Assembly: GCA_013396915.1 (NCBI GenBank)
Contig: VWZL01005013.1
Location: forward strand, 186,001-250,000
Source: Stercorarius parasiticus
Lineage: Eukaryota > Chordata > Aves > Charadriiformes > Stercorariidae
Length of the DNA stretch: 64,000 nucleotides
Direction of reading: 5' to 3'
The first letter of the stretch is position 1; every line of letters begins with the position of its first letter. This document shows positions 1 to 13,177 of this stretch, piece by piece. The notes under the pieces were generated by a model, which saw only the letters and a program-made list of their open reading frames with translations, made no database searches and was not told the origin of the DNA. The position numbers were made by a program, and so were the translations under genes.

Positions 1-3000
1 TGCTCATTGAATGTTTTTCCTCTTAACGGTTTTCTGATAAAACGCGGACATGATTCACCATAAAGTTTTAGTTAATAGTACAGGATTTTTTTCATTTCTG
101 ACTTATGGAAAAAAAAGTCCCATAATACCTGTGATAGAGATGCTGTCTAGCTCACCGACTGCATTGTTACTAATAATGAGGGTTTATGATAGTATAGAGC
201 AGAATGCTGGAAATGCAATGCTGTAAAGTTTAATCATATTTTAGATAAAAGTAACAATACATCGTATTCTCTCTTACCCCCTATTACAGAGCTGTTCACT
301 TTATGCCATAAAAACTTGAGGTGTATGTATTCATTAAATTTTGACTGTGCACACCACATTCAGAAAAGCAAAAGGGAATCTCATTTTTATACATAGCAAA
401 TTTTGTATTTTTTCAGTAGCCTGATATGAATACAACCCGCCTGCTGTGAGCTGACTAATTTTCTGTAATCATACACTAGGAAAAGCAGCTCAGAAAATTT
501 TCAAGCACTTCTTGGAAGACAATTTCTACAGGAGCTTCCTTTTTCTATAAAGATATCAGCCACATTTCAGGCCTGCAGTCGCTTGAAAATTCTTCACAGT
601 ATGCTCTTGCTATAAGGTGACGTTTTAGCCTGTAGGAGCGTGAAGCTGCACAAGAATGATGCAGTGAACGAGGACCAAATTGCCACAAAGGAAACAAAAT
701 TGCTTTTCTAACGTTGAATTAAAGCCTAAATTCCTACTGCTTTATTTTGGTAGCAACTCTTAGTATGTCTCCAGATGAGCTCCAGCACCAAAACAGTAGA
801 ACAAAAAATATGACTGGATCTTAATTAAGAAGCGAGTACTGCAGAGAAGAGAGAAGAGGGAAAACATCCTCATGCGTTTACTAGCTCTTCAGACTTGAAC
901 TATGAAGAATTCTCCCCTTCTCCATTTCAGTTTCTTGGGAAATGAAAAGAAATGGTGGAAAAATTAAATAATGGCAGGCCATTTTAAACCTGTTTTGTTA
1001 AATAAATGAAATTAATACTATCTTCTTAGGTTTTTTGAGGGGGAAAAAAAACCCACAACTATTTAAATTATTTTCCCTACTCAGAAATCAGTAGATAATA
1101 AGATTTGTTATTTAATCAGTGCCCAGTGACTCCAGGAGCAGCTCCAAAAGCCCAGGATTCTTTTCCTTAAAAGATATATTTGATTACCTTGAAATGAGAC
1201 ATAGCCACTGATTACTATCCTACCTTGTTTTCCATAAACCCTTAAAATCATTATTTAGAAAAACTATGTAAATCTTTTCACAAGAGAACAATAAGGTATA
1301 AATAAAATAATACAGGCGTTAGTCTTTAACAAGTTCACTCATCAGAAATCTCATTACCAAACTAAAAACATTCTGATAGACTTAAGTCTATTTCAAACAT
1401 CATATATAACCCACAATTGTAGTTTAAGGTATTTTGATTCCAAGATGAAAGAAGTCTCAATATTCCACTTGGTTTTAAAACAAAATTCTCAAAACTTGGA
1501 ATATATGAACGAATATTCATCCCCCTATTAAAAGACTAACTACTACCATGTACTTTTCTAGACTTCAATCCCAGAGTAAAGTTACAAAAAACTTCAGAAA
1601 AGGACCACACAAAATTTGTGCCTGGCAATGTGTTTACATTCTTAAAATATCTGTAGAGATGCCTGTGTTTCTACTGCTATCATGCTAGAAGGTTGGGGGT
1701 TTTTTTTCTTTCTTTTCTTTTCTTTTGAGCTCCTTTGTATTTTTCCAGTAAGGAAATTATGGTTTATATGGTAACTTACTGAGAAATAACGTAAGTAAAG
1801 GGCATTTGGCATAATAGAAGTTTTCACCAGTGGTAAGAAGCCTTCATCCAGATATGAGGTTATTTAAAGCACTCTGAACATAAACCCACTCACGAAGCCA
1901 AACAAATTTGAAGCAGTTGCATTCTTAGGAAACCACCGACATTTTGCACGTTCTGTCTCAGAATTATGCTGCAAACCAAGGCACATGTAAAACCTTAACA
2001 AATGAGAAAGCAATTTTTATTTTTTTAAACTTTCTTCCTTAATCTTAATGAGTCCACAAAGTGCAAGCTAACAAAACTGAGCCAAAATGTCATGCTTTGA
2101 ATGTAATTTAACGACTTACATATTTAAGGGCCAAGTGCAATATTTAACTATGTTTACCAATAGAATATAAGGTGCCTTAAAAACTAAGTCATGTAACTTA
2201 TTGAACATTTGCATGGAAGTTACACAGTTCAAACCTGGAGATTTGTGATCTCAGACCACTAGTCCCTCCCAACACATCCCAGGCCATACACAGAGGAGCT
2301 TAGAGCCAGGTGGGTAATACATCCATCCGTAGGTGACAGACCTGGTTTCCATGCTATTTGATCTAGACACAAGCCCAGGAAAGATTTACAAAACCTTTTT
2401 TCTCCTGCATGCTCTACTGGTTAACAACAGAAGCTGTAGTATCCTGAAACTCCAAGGAAATCACAGATTTCCACACAAGGAGCTAAAAAAGGGAAAAGTT
2501 GCAAAGGAAAGACAGAAGGCACAGGAAGAAAAACAAAAAACAGGGAAAGCTTTAACACTTTACAAGAACCTCATCTGCCTAAGAATGCCACCACAACGAC
2601 CAGCAGCAACACTAACCTTCTCTCAACCTCACTAACCACCTTCTCAGAATCACTTTTTCTCGGTATTTATGGTTTACAATACATTGCAGCCAGAAACAAC
2701 AATCACTGATTTTTTTTTTTACTTTCAAAATTTGCACCTGAAAAACCTCAGCAGAGCACAGAATTAAGAGTCTTCTCCCAAGCTCCTGCCGGTGCCCCTT
2801 CTATCATTACCTGACCTCACTTTTTCTCGGCAGGCAAACTACGCAGTGCGATGTCAAACTGGTTCTTGTTCCCATTGCACAGCATGTAACTTGACAGCAA
2901 TGTTGCCACAGAACCAGGATGTCAAGCATCACGTCAGGTCACCACTTCCTCAGATTGTCAACTTTGAATTAAAAAATGCTCGTAGGTTCTTTAGCAACCC

Positions 3001-4196
3001 AAATATTCAGATATTTCTTGGCTTACCAGGAAGTCATCCTTTTCAGCTCTCGGGGAGAATGTTGTTATGGATAAGAATCAGAAAAGGCAGCTTTTAAAGT
3101 TACTGTGGGTTCACAACAGCGGGACCACGCAACTTGGAAAAGATAAAATTCAAATATTTTATCACTTCCCATTAAATTTTTTAAAGCATTACACCATAAT
3201 ATACCATAAAATAGTGTGTAGCTGCAACAGAAATGCTAGAGATATTTCAATAATTGTCTATGAATACAGCTACTTTTCTGGTGTATAGCATTTTATGATT
3301 GCAAAGTCACATTTAAGAAGCTGAACTTTTCTGCCTCTTTATGGTAATAGCCTGCAATTTACATAAAATGTCACTTTTTCTTCAATAAATAATGTGAAGG
3401 TTGAAGGTATTAGAATTGACAATTCATTATTTGCCTTCCCAAATGGGTTAAAATACACTTTTGTACCCTCTGGATCCCAGAGGCTCAGAAAATCTAGATT
3501 TCTGCCAAAGCTTTTGTTCCCAGGCTACCAGGAGCAGCCAAGCAGTGTTTTATCCATGCCCTGATGAGCCAACAATCAAAGATGTAAGTTAATTCCAGTA
3601 CATGGCAATATATGCTTTACTTCCTCCTTCCCTCCTTTGTCCTGCCAGCCCTTGGATATAAGGGACACAGCTCACTGGCAGTGAAAACAAAGTAAGAAAA
3701 TGAATAGTATTTCATTGTTATTCCACTGAAGAGGAAGCAGATTTAATCTCTAATCATCATTTGTATCCCTTGTGCTCTTTTTACACGCTGCATTCCTCAC
3801 TGCAGCCTCCAGGTTACTATTTCTCTCCCACATCTATCCATCCCACCACGTCATTTTGATTTTGCGATCACCCAGTCATGTACGGCAGCAGAGCATCCAA
3901 AGCAGTTATGTGCAGAACCGCAGAAACATAGCTGTTAAAGCACTGGTGAAGGCTTCACTAAAGAGAAACAAAAAGGTGTATTTTTAAGTGAATTCACATG
4001 GCTGCGCCATTTCCTTTTGTTTGCCTTTAAGATTAGCAGCAAGGCTCGGAGTTTAACTTGAATGTCATTTCTAATACCAGTCGCCCAGAACAAGTTGGCC
4101 CACTGCCCATTTTCACCTCACACAATCAACAGCAAAAAGCTCTTGCTGAAGGCAGCAGTGTTCGTGCTCCATCAGCAGGCCACCAACTTGCATGTG
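1..4196. other. Unique A/T-rich DNA without a recognised gene
   Basis: No repeat family, RNA gene or exon was recognised here. Open frames are short (at most about 100 codons), resemble no family I know, and lack a convincing combination of splice sites. There is a TTTTC-type pyrimidine run at 1700-1726 and a T run near 2709-2720. The stretch around 2580-2640 is strikingly rich in A and C on the plus strand. It is most simply intronic or intergenic sequence. Confidence 0.6.
1700..1726. repeat. TTTTC-type simple repeat
   Basis: A 27-base pyrimidine run begins with about eight T and continues with TTTC/TTTTC units, directly before GAGCTCC. It is a simple-sequence tract with no further function visible. 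Confidence 0.7.
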
Positions 4197-4271
4197 TCAC
4201 AGCATCACAGGACAACTCCGTTTGGAAGGGACCTCAGGAGGTCATCTACTCCAACCTCCGGCTCAAAGCAT
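4197..4271 (-). mobile_element. CR1 LINE 3'-end remnant
   Basis: A roughly 75-base fragment matches the reverse complement of the CR1 tail. It has a degraded octamer zone (CACAGCATCACAGG), then TTGGAAGGGACCTCAGGAGG, then GTCATCTACTCCAACCTCC. This is the standard avian CR1 3' terminus read backwards. The octamers and the core carry several substitutions, so the copy is old. Nothing recognisable of the element extends beyond about 4271. Confidence 0.85.
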
Positions 4272-7200
4272 TTCAGCGTGCTTCACGTGAAACAATGTGA
4301 AAAACAGGTACACTGCAAACTAAGTTGCCTGCAGTTAATCTTATATACTTAAACACTATTACTCTAATTCTATCAATCATTAAACAAAAGACAGAAAGAG
4401 AGAAAATTGCTTATTCTATTCTTTGTTGTTCTTTGGCCTATGTCTTTGTTCTTGTCATATCAGTATTTCCTAACCCAGTGATTTTTAAAGATAAAAATCT
4501 GTGAAACAGAAACCTGTAATATAAAATGTATTTTTTTCTTTAATTTGATTTATCACCTGAAAAGCACTCTGAAGGTAGACAGAACTTTTACACCCAGAAG
4601 AGAAAATGTAAGTGTAAGATCCTGTTGCATAAAAACCTCTTGGAATACTAAGGCTCCAGCCATCTAAAACCCTAATACCTTATGATATTAAGCTGTCCAG
4701 TTATGCATCTCAGTCCATGGACTCATAAATTTCTTGTAATAACAGGTTCTTAAAAATGAAACAACACAAAAACCCCCATAACCTAAATCTTTCCTCTTCC
4801 CATTTACAGCAATCCTTGGTTATATACCATGGCAGGAGTATGGGTATATGTGCTTGTGTACATCCTGGCAACCTGCAACTGCATCGCCACTGTGACAGCT
4901 ACTAATAAGTATCAAGCTCTCTCAGCTACCTGCAAGTGATAGCTAAGGAAAAGGATACAGGCAGAAGTACAACAGGTTCAGCTAACCTACTTACAGGCGC
5001 TGACAAGCAGCTTCCGAAAGATCTTGCAGCAGAAAATGAAAGTTTCCCTGCAGTCAGAAAATTAGGACTCTGGGACTTACACAGGTTTAATACTGTTCTC
5101 TGACACTAGGTTGTAGCGCTTCTGGATGTTTTCCTATAGCAATAAAGATGAACCTGGTTGCAGCTTGTAACTGCATGTTCCAACGGAGGAGTGCACCTAC
5201 ACACGTATTTAGATGCAATTCAGCTCTTTGAAATGATGTCTTCTCTACATTTGCAGTTCTTAGAACTTGCTAATAATTGCATTGCTAACAGGAATGAAAT
5301 TGGGCATAGTATCAATAGAAGAAAATGTGAGCAAGAGCACATAGAAACACTGAAGTTTAATAGCCTGTGCAATTCTGAGATAAACTTCAGTGTTTTCAGG
5401 GCAGAAACTGCTATTGCAAAGCTTGGAGTGACCCAGCCAGCTCTACCCTTCACTGTATTTCCTTTTCGCTGTTAAAAGAGTGCCACACACATAGGCTTAA
5501 TCCATTTAACAAGTGATACGTGCATTGTCCCAGCTACTACTGTATTGACCCCCCATAACTTCACAAAACAGTCTGCACCCTGGGTCCCCTCACACCAATA
5601 GCGTATGCCAGGGACACTGTTCCATTGAACTGGTCCCAGCCTCACCATCACCTGTATCACGTCTGGCTTTCACAAGATGTTCTCGGCACAAAAGATATTC
5701 TGGAACTAGCGAGCTATAGGTTTAAAGATTATTCAGTGAGAATATGTGATTTGCAAAATAAAACTATGCGTCATCTTCCAGAGGTAAAAGAAAGAAAAAG
5801 GAGGGGGGAAAAAAACAACCAAAAAGATAAAGTGGCAAATGTACAAATTAAGAAATACAATGAATACAAAACCCAAGAAGCTTTTAGGAAGAGGGAGTAA
5901 ACGAAATTGCCCTTCTCCTGCTGCCCTGTGTACAGAGCAAAGGGTGAAGCCCTGACAGAAGAAGGGCCAGAAGAAGGGATGGCCCATACCAGGCTAGAGG
6001 AAGCTCAGGGTGCAGGAGCCTCTTTCAGCCAGGGAAGAAGGAAAAAAGACCTCAAGAACAGACACTGATGGTCAGACCCAGGTTGGCTGGAGCTCAGCCT
6101 CCTCATCACGTCCCTTACAGCGGGCAGCAGCAGAACTTAGGGAAGAAGTAACTATCATTGCAAATCAGCTTTTCCCCTAGCTGTGGTTATTAAATTACTT
6201 AATCTCTTCTTTTGCAGGAGCCATTAGATTACAGATCATCCTTGTCATCCTTTCGTTTTTTTTCTTGCACAAACATATCTCACTTGAGACAGCAACTGTA
6301 GACAGAAGCAACTGAGAAAACCCTTACCGTGTTCTATTTGAGAGTCACACGGGCATTACCTTTTATCTTTTTGCACTCCTGCAAATCTATTTCTAATTCT
6401 TTTCTTGACAACAAAGCAAGCCTCTTTTGCTAGCCTAAAGTCTTGGCTGGCAGTAACACTGGGCTCCATGCTGCTTTGGCCGCAGGGGTGCACTACTGGA
6501 CCCCCGCAGTAGCCAGCCCCCAGGTTTTCAGCCACCCAGCCAGTAGCAGGGCTCCCACACCCCATGGGGCAAGTCCAGGAGGATGCTGGAGCCTGCCTGG
6601 GATGGGTACCAAGCACTGCCGTTTCACGAAGAGCAGCCCTTGCTGGCAAGGGTTAGCCCAAGCATCAGGTCAGCAGGCTGATTTTATCACCCACAACTCC
6701 ATTATACTTCATGGAGCTATTTTTATTTCTTCAATGTATTAATTCTCCCACCCATTTTCTGAAGCACAGAGCCAGAACTTGACAGCTTGCTTACTGTAAA
6801 GACATTCAGAAACGTTACACGTGTTCATAAGGACCTAGTTATTTATAAAACAGGCAAAAAAGTGCCTGGTAACAAGAGTTATTCACTGTGGCATTTTTTA
6901 CATTCCTATTGAAGCCCACCTGAACCTTCAGATGCTTCAATTTCCTTAAAAATTTGCTTGCAATGAATTAGAAAGATATATCTAAGTTTAAAACTACCTA
7001 GGTCCAGGTTTTATAAACCTGTTGCTAAGTCTAAGTATCTTGAGACTCAGTCAGGCATTTTTAAAATAAACTAGTATGTCAGCAAATACACTATTGCTGA
7101 ATCATTTAGTTAATTTTATTTTGAAGGTCATACTTTAACAGATTTAAATCTTCAATTTATCACCAACCCCACCAAAAGAATGAATTTAGGTATTCCTAGC

Positions 7201-7810
7201 TTTTTAAAATTAAAATTGTCATTCAATGTGACAATATATTGTTTTTAAAAAAATCACTTTGGAGGACAGTACTTGCATGTAAGAATTACAACTTCCCAAC
7301 ACTATTATTAAAGGTATAGGAAAAATCTAATTCTATCTAAGCTGGAAATTTTACCACAGACTTCCATGGGGTCAGGTTTTTATCCCTGGCGTATGATCGA
7401 TGACAAACCCTATAACCTGTGTAAAACCTCAGTGGAGCCGCTGAACTCCACAGCACAACTGGTCTTCTCGTTCTCCCCAGCAGGAAGGTTTCTGAAGCTT
7501 GCGACAGGTATGTGCTGAGACGGCAGGCACTGGAGAGCAGCACATGCCCAGAAATGTTGCTGTCTACATTAGCATCTCACCCAGCGTAAAATTAGCTCCA
7601 CAGAAATGACAGCACAAAGCAACAATACAGGGTGGTTTGGATGGTAAATATTTACAGACTGTCAAGTTGAATTGCAACAGCATTAACTCTGCTGCTGGGT
7701 TAAGTACAGTTGATTCAGAGCCCTGAAGCCGTGAAGTTGATTCACTTTATGTATAAAAAGAATGTTCATCCCTGAACAGGTAAACAGATATATCTAACAG
7801 GATATACCTT
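4272..7810. other. Unique A/T-rich DNA without a recognised gene
   Basis: No known repeat or gene was recognised. A more G/C-rich island at about 5470-5690 has an open minus-strand frame of 62 codons (5472-5660) whose composition looks more protein-like than its surroundings, but I could not assign it. A second G/C-richer patch covers about 6440-6670. The rest is A/T-rich. Confidence 0.55.
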
Positions 7811-7835
7811 CCCCCCCACCCCCACCNCACCACCG
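7811..7835. repeat. C-rich low-complexity tract with an ambiguous base
   Basis: A run of seven C is followed by CACC units and includes the only N of the window, at 7827. The homopolymer-rich context suggests the assembler could not resolve this base, so the exact tract length may be wrong. Confidence 0.85.
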
Positions 7836-9374
7836 GGCAATTCTTTCCTTTCATCAGCTCTGTAAGGGCAGGCAGACACTTCGGCATATTTGAAATCCAT
7901 GTAGGCAGCAAGCTACGTTTTTCAAAGTGGTCTTTGTGATCTACTGTGGCATTAATAGGAACATTTTGATGTCTACAAGATTACAGGACACTATATGAGA
8001 TTATACTCCTGCCAAAATATGTAAACATGATATTTACCTCTTTTTCTGTCAAATACTACTTTTAAATTCTTTAAGCATCTTATGACCAACTGATGAATAA
8101 ACTTATCTAGCTGCATGTGAAAACGAGAAAAGGGAGACATGCAAATACATGTAATGCGTGCATGAAGTATTTCAAATACGCATCTTGCAAAGTCCTTTAC
8201 TTTCCCACCACACTTCAATTCACCTATTTGCTTGTAGCTTTCCACTATTGGCGTTCTTGTTCCCAATTTCATCTCTTTAGAGCCATGACCTCTGATTTTA
8301 TTACAATTTTCATTATTTTGTCTTTTAATTAAACTTCCTGGAATCTTGCTTTTTTTGTTGTAACTTCTATTCTGATATAAAAAGAAGTTTCCAAGACTCA
8401 AAGCAGAGAAGGAAATTTTTTAACTATGAAGTGCCATGGCAGAAGAGGACTTGCATAATAAGTTTTAAACGAGTCCTATTAATGAGAGATCTGACAAACT
8501 TTTAATTGCCCTTCTATATTTATTCTTAACCACATTTTTTTTAAAAAAATATCTACTTCTACTGCCCCAAATCACAAACTTTAAAAAAAAAAATATCTTT
8601 CTAAGTTTTGTTTACCAAGGGACTGAAAACAAAACTTGCTGCTCCTTTTCCTAGAAGCTGCAAGGGGTCTAGCAACAATTTTAGCAAAAGGCGTACAATT
8701 TCAAGTACATAGTAGAAAGGCATCAGAAAGTCCAAATACTGCATCGCCTACCCTGCAATGGAAAAATATAGAGACAGAATCAAATTGAAAGGGAAGTAAG
8801 ACATATTAGTAAGTCTGCACAGCCTCTTCTTTTTAGCATGTGTTGCTCAAGGCTCCACTTCTTCCAACACGCACATTAAACCAGTGTGTAACTGAGTACC
8901 TCACTGCCAAAGAGTCCTTGCTGGTGTTATACATCAGCCTTCTCTACTACGTGATGGCAACATACAAGCTACCTTGAAAGACAAGCAAGCTCTACATACT
9001 AACCATATCCCTGCCCCTCTCAAGTTGTGACTTTTTTTGTATCTTACCCTTTAAAGTGTAACTTTTTAAAGAAACTATTTGTGACTACTTCTTTTGTACA
9101 TCTCCATGGACTCTCCTTCTTTCCCCTGTAGCAGACTTCTTTGCAGCTGCTCCCTTCGGTTCCTATTCAAAGCAATACCTTGATTTCTTTTCAGATGCCA
9201 AGGAGACTTTTAAGTTTCTTCTTTCTGGATGAACTACACGCAACAGAGTCAAGCAGATCAGCTCTTGCGCTATGGGACAGTAGAAACTTGATGTGATCCT
9301 CCCCCAGATACATTTCAAAATCTAGATCTTAAAATTTGTCATCTAGATTAATTTCTCTCTTTTGGATCCAGACA

Positions 9375-9392
9375 ATTTTTTTTTTTTTTTTT
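9375..9392. repeat. T18 homopolymer
   Basis: Eighteen consecutive T. No retrotransposed gene is recognised beside it, so it is listed only as a homopolymer. Confidence 0.9.
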
Positions 9393-10702
9393 AATGTCTT
9401 TTGCCCACCAATCTCACTGGTAATGTCAAAGGATTTTTAAAAGATATTGTTTACAATGAGAGTACAATTAAATTGTTAAAACGTAAGTGACATGAGTGTC
9501 CTTCATTAAGGATGTAGGAACATCATCGTTTTGTAGCCAGGCCTTGTTTAGCAACAACTTGTGTTACTCCTGCATCCCACTGCCACATCAAGAGGCAACG
9601 GTGACTCAAAGAGCCCTGGTGACGAAAAGCCACCACAATTCTGAAACAGGTAACCTTTGCAATCACGACTTTAAGAAGTAACTCAATCCTCAAAACACAC
9701 TCTTTGCTGGTGGTTTTGAATGGCTGCAGAGCTGCACGGTTTTGCTGCTGTAATTTCTCCGCATCCCGACCCCCACCTCCATGAAACACGGCGCAGCTGG
9801 CGACAGCCTTCCTTCAGCTCCATCCTTCTGATGCAGCCATGAGAAACTCTGACTCCCAACGCCTGCTGCCAGGGAAAGAAAACCACAACGGCCCTCCGAA
9901 CCTCTCCCCTCATCCATCAACAGGCCAAGCAAAAGCCTCCTTCCTTGCCAAAAGCCCTGTGGGGTGACAAGAGCCATGGTGGGCATGGGCTGAGCTCCAG
10001 CCAAGAGCGGGAAGGAAGCGGAGCAGGGCACGAGTGGGAAGATTCAGCCTTGCTCTGAAAGTGCAAGAGCTTCAACTTAAGTGACCTGAACTTTCCTCCA
10101 CACAAAAGCCAAATTTGGCAGCGTTGGGTTTTAACTGAACTAAAACGCCTGCAACCCAGTTCAGGTCTCTGGGTCACCATTCTCTGTTAAGGACTTCTGG
10201 GTTCGGCATTTGTCCTTAAGCATGGGGCAGCCGGTGAACTGAAATGTTTGTTGTCCTTGACATCCAACCCTGAGCCTCATTAGTAAGTTTTGAGCTGTCT
10301 TTACCATGGCAAAAGCTGTTCCCTTGCTGCCAGACCTCGGGCCTGCTTCCCTAGAGCAGCCGTAAGATGCCATAGTTAGACCTAGCAGGGCCTGTTACAG
10401 CCTCCGCATAGGGACTGCCCTAAATCAATCACGAAAATGTCACCAGCAAAGAGATCAAACCTCCATATTGCTTGTTACCGCACATTCCCTTTTATCTGTT
10501 AAAAAGAGGATGCTGCTCGCTTCCCTTCGGTCTCGTCTCCCAGCTCCTCAACAGTTTATAAAACCCTGTTGTGATTTTCTTTTGTTGTTGCTGCTGTTGC
10601 ATTTTCCTCCACCTTTCCCCCGCCAAAAAGCTCCGGGAAGGCAGCCATCACAGTCTTCCAGGGTTCGCTTTTTATAACTGCTCTACTTCCTTTTATATTT
10701 TC

Positions 10703-10724
10703 GTGTGTGTGTGTGTGTGTGTGT
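10703..10724. repeat. (GT)11 microsatellite
   Basis: An uninterrupted GT dinucleotide array of 22 bases is flanked by TTTTC on the left and CTCTGTGC on the right. Its perfection makes length variation between individuals likely. Confidence 0.95.
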
Positions 10725-10899
10725 CTCTGTGCACGCCACCTGTATCTTCATTAATATTTACTGCCTGTTGAGGAGGAAAGAGCTTCTCAATTTACTGGCA
10801 TATTTACCTTGCGTGCTTTGCTGCACATGGAGCCATAGAGCAGTGTCCTCCATTCAAACAATGCAGACTTCATCTGACACCAAATTTCCCTTGCCACCC

Positions 10900-11260
10900 C
10901 CTCTACGTTTTTCGTTACTCGCTCGGTGCACAAAACAATTTGCGATCGCAAAGATGCGTAACACAATGATCCTTGAATACATTTCTTGGCTCCCTCACCC
11001 ACCTTCCTCCGCCCTCCCCTTCACCCTGTAGCTTCACTACCGCGAACCCTGAAGGGCTGGGGAGCTCAGAGCTCCTTCCCTGCTTGGCACAGTGTCAGCG
11101 AGGAGCCGGGGAGCGATGGCAGCCTCCCTGACTGTCTGCCCTCCCTCCCTCCATCCCTCCGCGCAGAAGCGCGGTCCCTTCCCTCAAGAACTGGTGGCAA
11201 GGGGGGACAAGCAGGGAAAAGGCACATTAGTTGGAAGGCACAACTCTTCCCCTAACACGG
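10900..11260. promoter_or_regulatory. CpG-richer patch, possible regulatory sequence
   Basis: Within about 360 bases I count roughly 17 CpG dinucleotides, against a strongly CpG-poor background. They fall in clusters such as the GCGATCGC core at 10942-10949, GGAGCCGGGGAGCGATGG near 11104 and CCGCGCAGAAGCGCGG near 11159. The 14-base palindrome TTTGCGATCGCAAA lies at 10939-10952. No TATA box with a downstream exon could be tied to the patch. It could equally be an undecayed chance patch or an unrecognised repeat, so a promoter role is only inferred. Confidence 0.2.
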
Positions 11261-13172
11261 CCCAAGGCACTGAAGCTAAACACTTCCACTAAATACAGGC
11301 ACAGTCTTGCTCTGTTTATGTGCTTTATGAAGCTTTTTTTTTTCCCCCGACTGCAGTCTTGGCTTCTTTGATAATTTTCTTAGTTAGTTTTATTTAAAAT
11401 GATCTCTTCCCTCTTGCCACACTAATCGTATTTGAGTCTTGATCTTCTCTTCTACTGAATCCTCGCACACTGATTTATTTCACCACGCTCTGCTTCCTTG
11501 GGCAGCTTCCCATGGACACTGTCCATCATCCTTCTCTGCTGCTCCATTCCCAATTCACTCACACACTGCATCACTCTTGCCAGTCTGAACCCCTCACCAG
11601 CTTCTGCACCTGCTTCCATGATCTGTGATTCCCTCTCTTGAATTAAGCTCATTACTCACAAACCAATTCAGTATCTGTCCTCCAAGCTAGAGCCTTCTCT
11701 GAGAAGTGCTCCCCTTCACAGAGGTGCCAGAGCTGTTCCAGGTAAGATGAAGATGGCTATAGACACTGCTTCCTCTCTTAACAGGGAATTGAACTGCAGG
11801 AGCTTCCTTCTCAAATCTGACTTTATCAAATTATTCCAGGTCCTGAGTCATCTCAGGATGAGTTCATCAGGGTCTGCCTCATCGTCTAGAAGGGATACAA
11901 TGTGATTTCAGAAATTCCAAACAGGCTTTTAGAAAGAAACTGGCAGTGTCCTTCGGTCCTTGACTGGGAGAAATGGCGAATCCAGTTCACTTTATCATCT
12001 CCTTCTCCTGCCTCCCCCAAACACATGAAAGTGTGCACATACACACATTATCAGAGCCCTTTCCATAAGAAATCTGCCTTTTTTGTTTCCATAAGAGGAC
12101 TGCAAGACCAAGTGCTGAGTGGGATAGGGTGGAGGGCTGAGAAATACTATAATTCAGGGCTTGTCCTCCCAACAAACTGAAGGGAAAACCAGAATTTGAA
12201 AGCCAGTTAAACTCCAGAATTAGAAAAAGAAGAAAATCCATGGTTGAAAATGGATTCATGAGTTACTACTTAGTTCCCAAATAACATCAGCTGTTCCTGG
12301 CTCCCCTTCTCCCTTCCCAGGATGATGAAACTTCATTCCAACACCACTTAAATAGACGAAATACATCTTAAATATGACAGTAACATATTCCGTATGAAAA
12401 AGTTCAGTTGAGAGCCTGTTAAGCTGAATTTCACCATAAAATCACACATTGTAGTTACCAAGTGGTATCTAAAAGATTAAACCACAGAAAATATTCAAAT
12501 AATTTCAAAGTACTGCAAATTAAATAGAGATTAAGGTTTGAAAGAATTTACATGCCTTATTGATCCTGAGATTTTACCAATATAAACTTTCCAAAGACAT
12601 CTATTACTTTAATACGTATGTCTGCTGCAGAACCACATGCAGGCAACCACCAGAGAAAACTCTCTAATCACCACGTGCTTTGGGAAGACCTGCCAGCACC
12701 CCAAGAGAAATGTGGCCCCATGTTACAGCGACAAAGCAACCAGACACCTAATTTTCACTTCTCTAAACAGAGCAGATTCATTGAACTTGATGGAGTGAGA
12801 ATGTCCATGAGTTACCGTTAAGTTGTTGCATGCCTCCTTTTAGTTACATCCAGCTAGAAAATCCTGCTCCTTATTTAGTCTAAGTATTCATCTAGGAAGC
12901 AAAAATAGGACACCAGTATAATCTATAGTTGAGAAACAAGCAAAACAGGGCAAAAAATTATTGTAAGGGAGACAGTTAACAAGGCTAACTGTGCTCACTT
13001 TTTATTATAACACATTTGAGACCGGTAGCTTTTTTTTTTAACCTTGTAAGTAAACACATGAGACGCATAAGCAAAGCAAATATCAGGAATGAAAATGCAC
13101 TGCTTTGGGAACATAACAACCAGCCTGAGTCCCAGAAAGGTCAGTGGGGTGAAATCCCAACAGTCATTCGAA

Positions 13173-13177
13173 GTACA
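13173..13177 (+). repeat. Target-site duplication (left)
   Basis: The pentamer GTACA lies immediately before the TG that opens the LTR and is repeated exactly after its terminal CA. Five bases is the usual duplication length for ERVL-class elements. Confidence 0.85.

Larger units (their letters stand above)
7836..13172. other. Unique DNA with G/C-richer patches, no recognised gene
   Basis: No transposon or known exon was recognised. Contents: a 136-codon open minus-strand frame at 7991-8401 that resembles no family I know; a T18 run at 9375-9392; a G/C-richer block at about 9690-10400; a (GT)11 microsatellite at 10703-10724; and a CpG-richer patch at 10900-11260. Between 11450 and 12300 there are several 60-90 codon frames that show no recognisable motif. 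Confidence 0.55.

Noticed and set aside
9375..9392. T18 run as the reversed poly(A) tail of a processed pseudogene
   Set aside because: No recognisable cDNA-like sequence adjoins it and no flanking duplication was seen.
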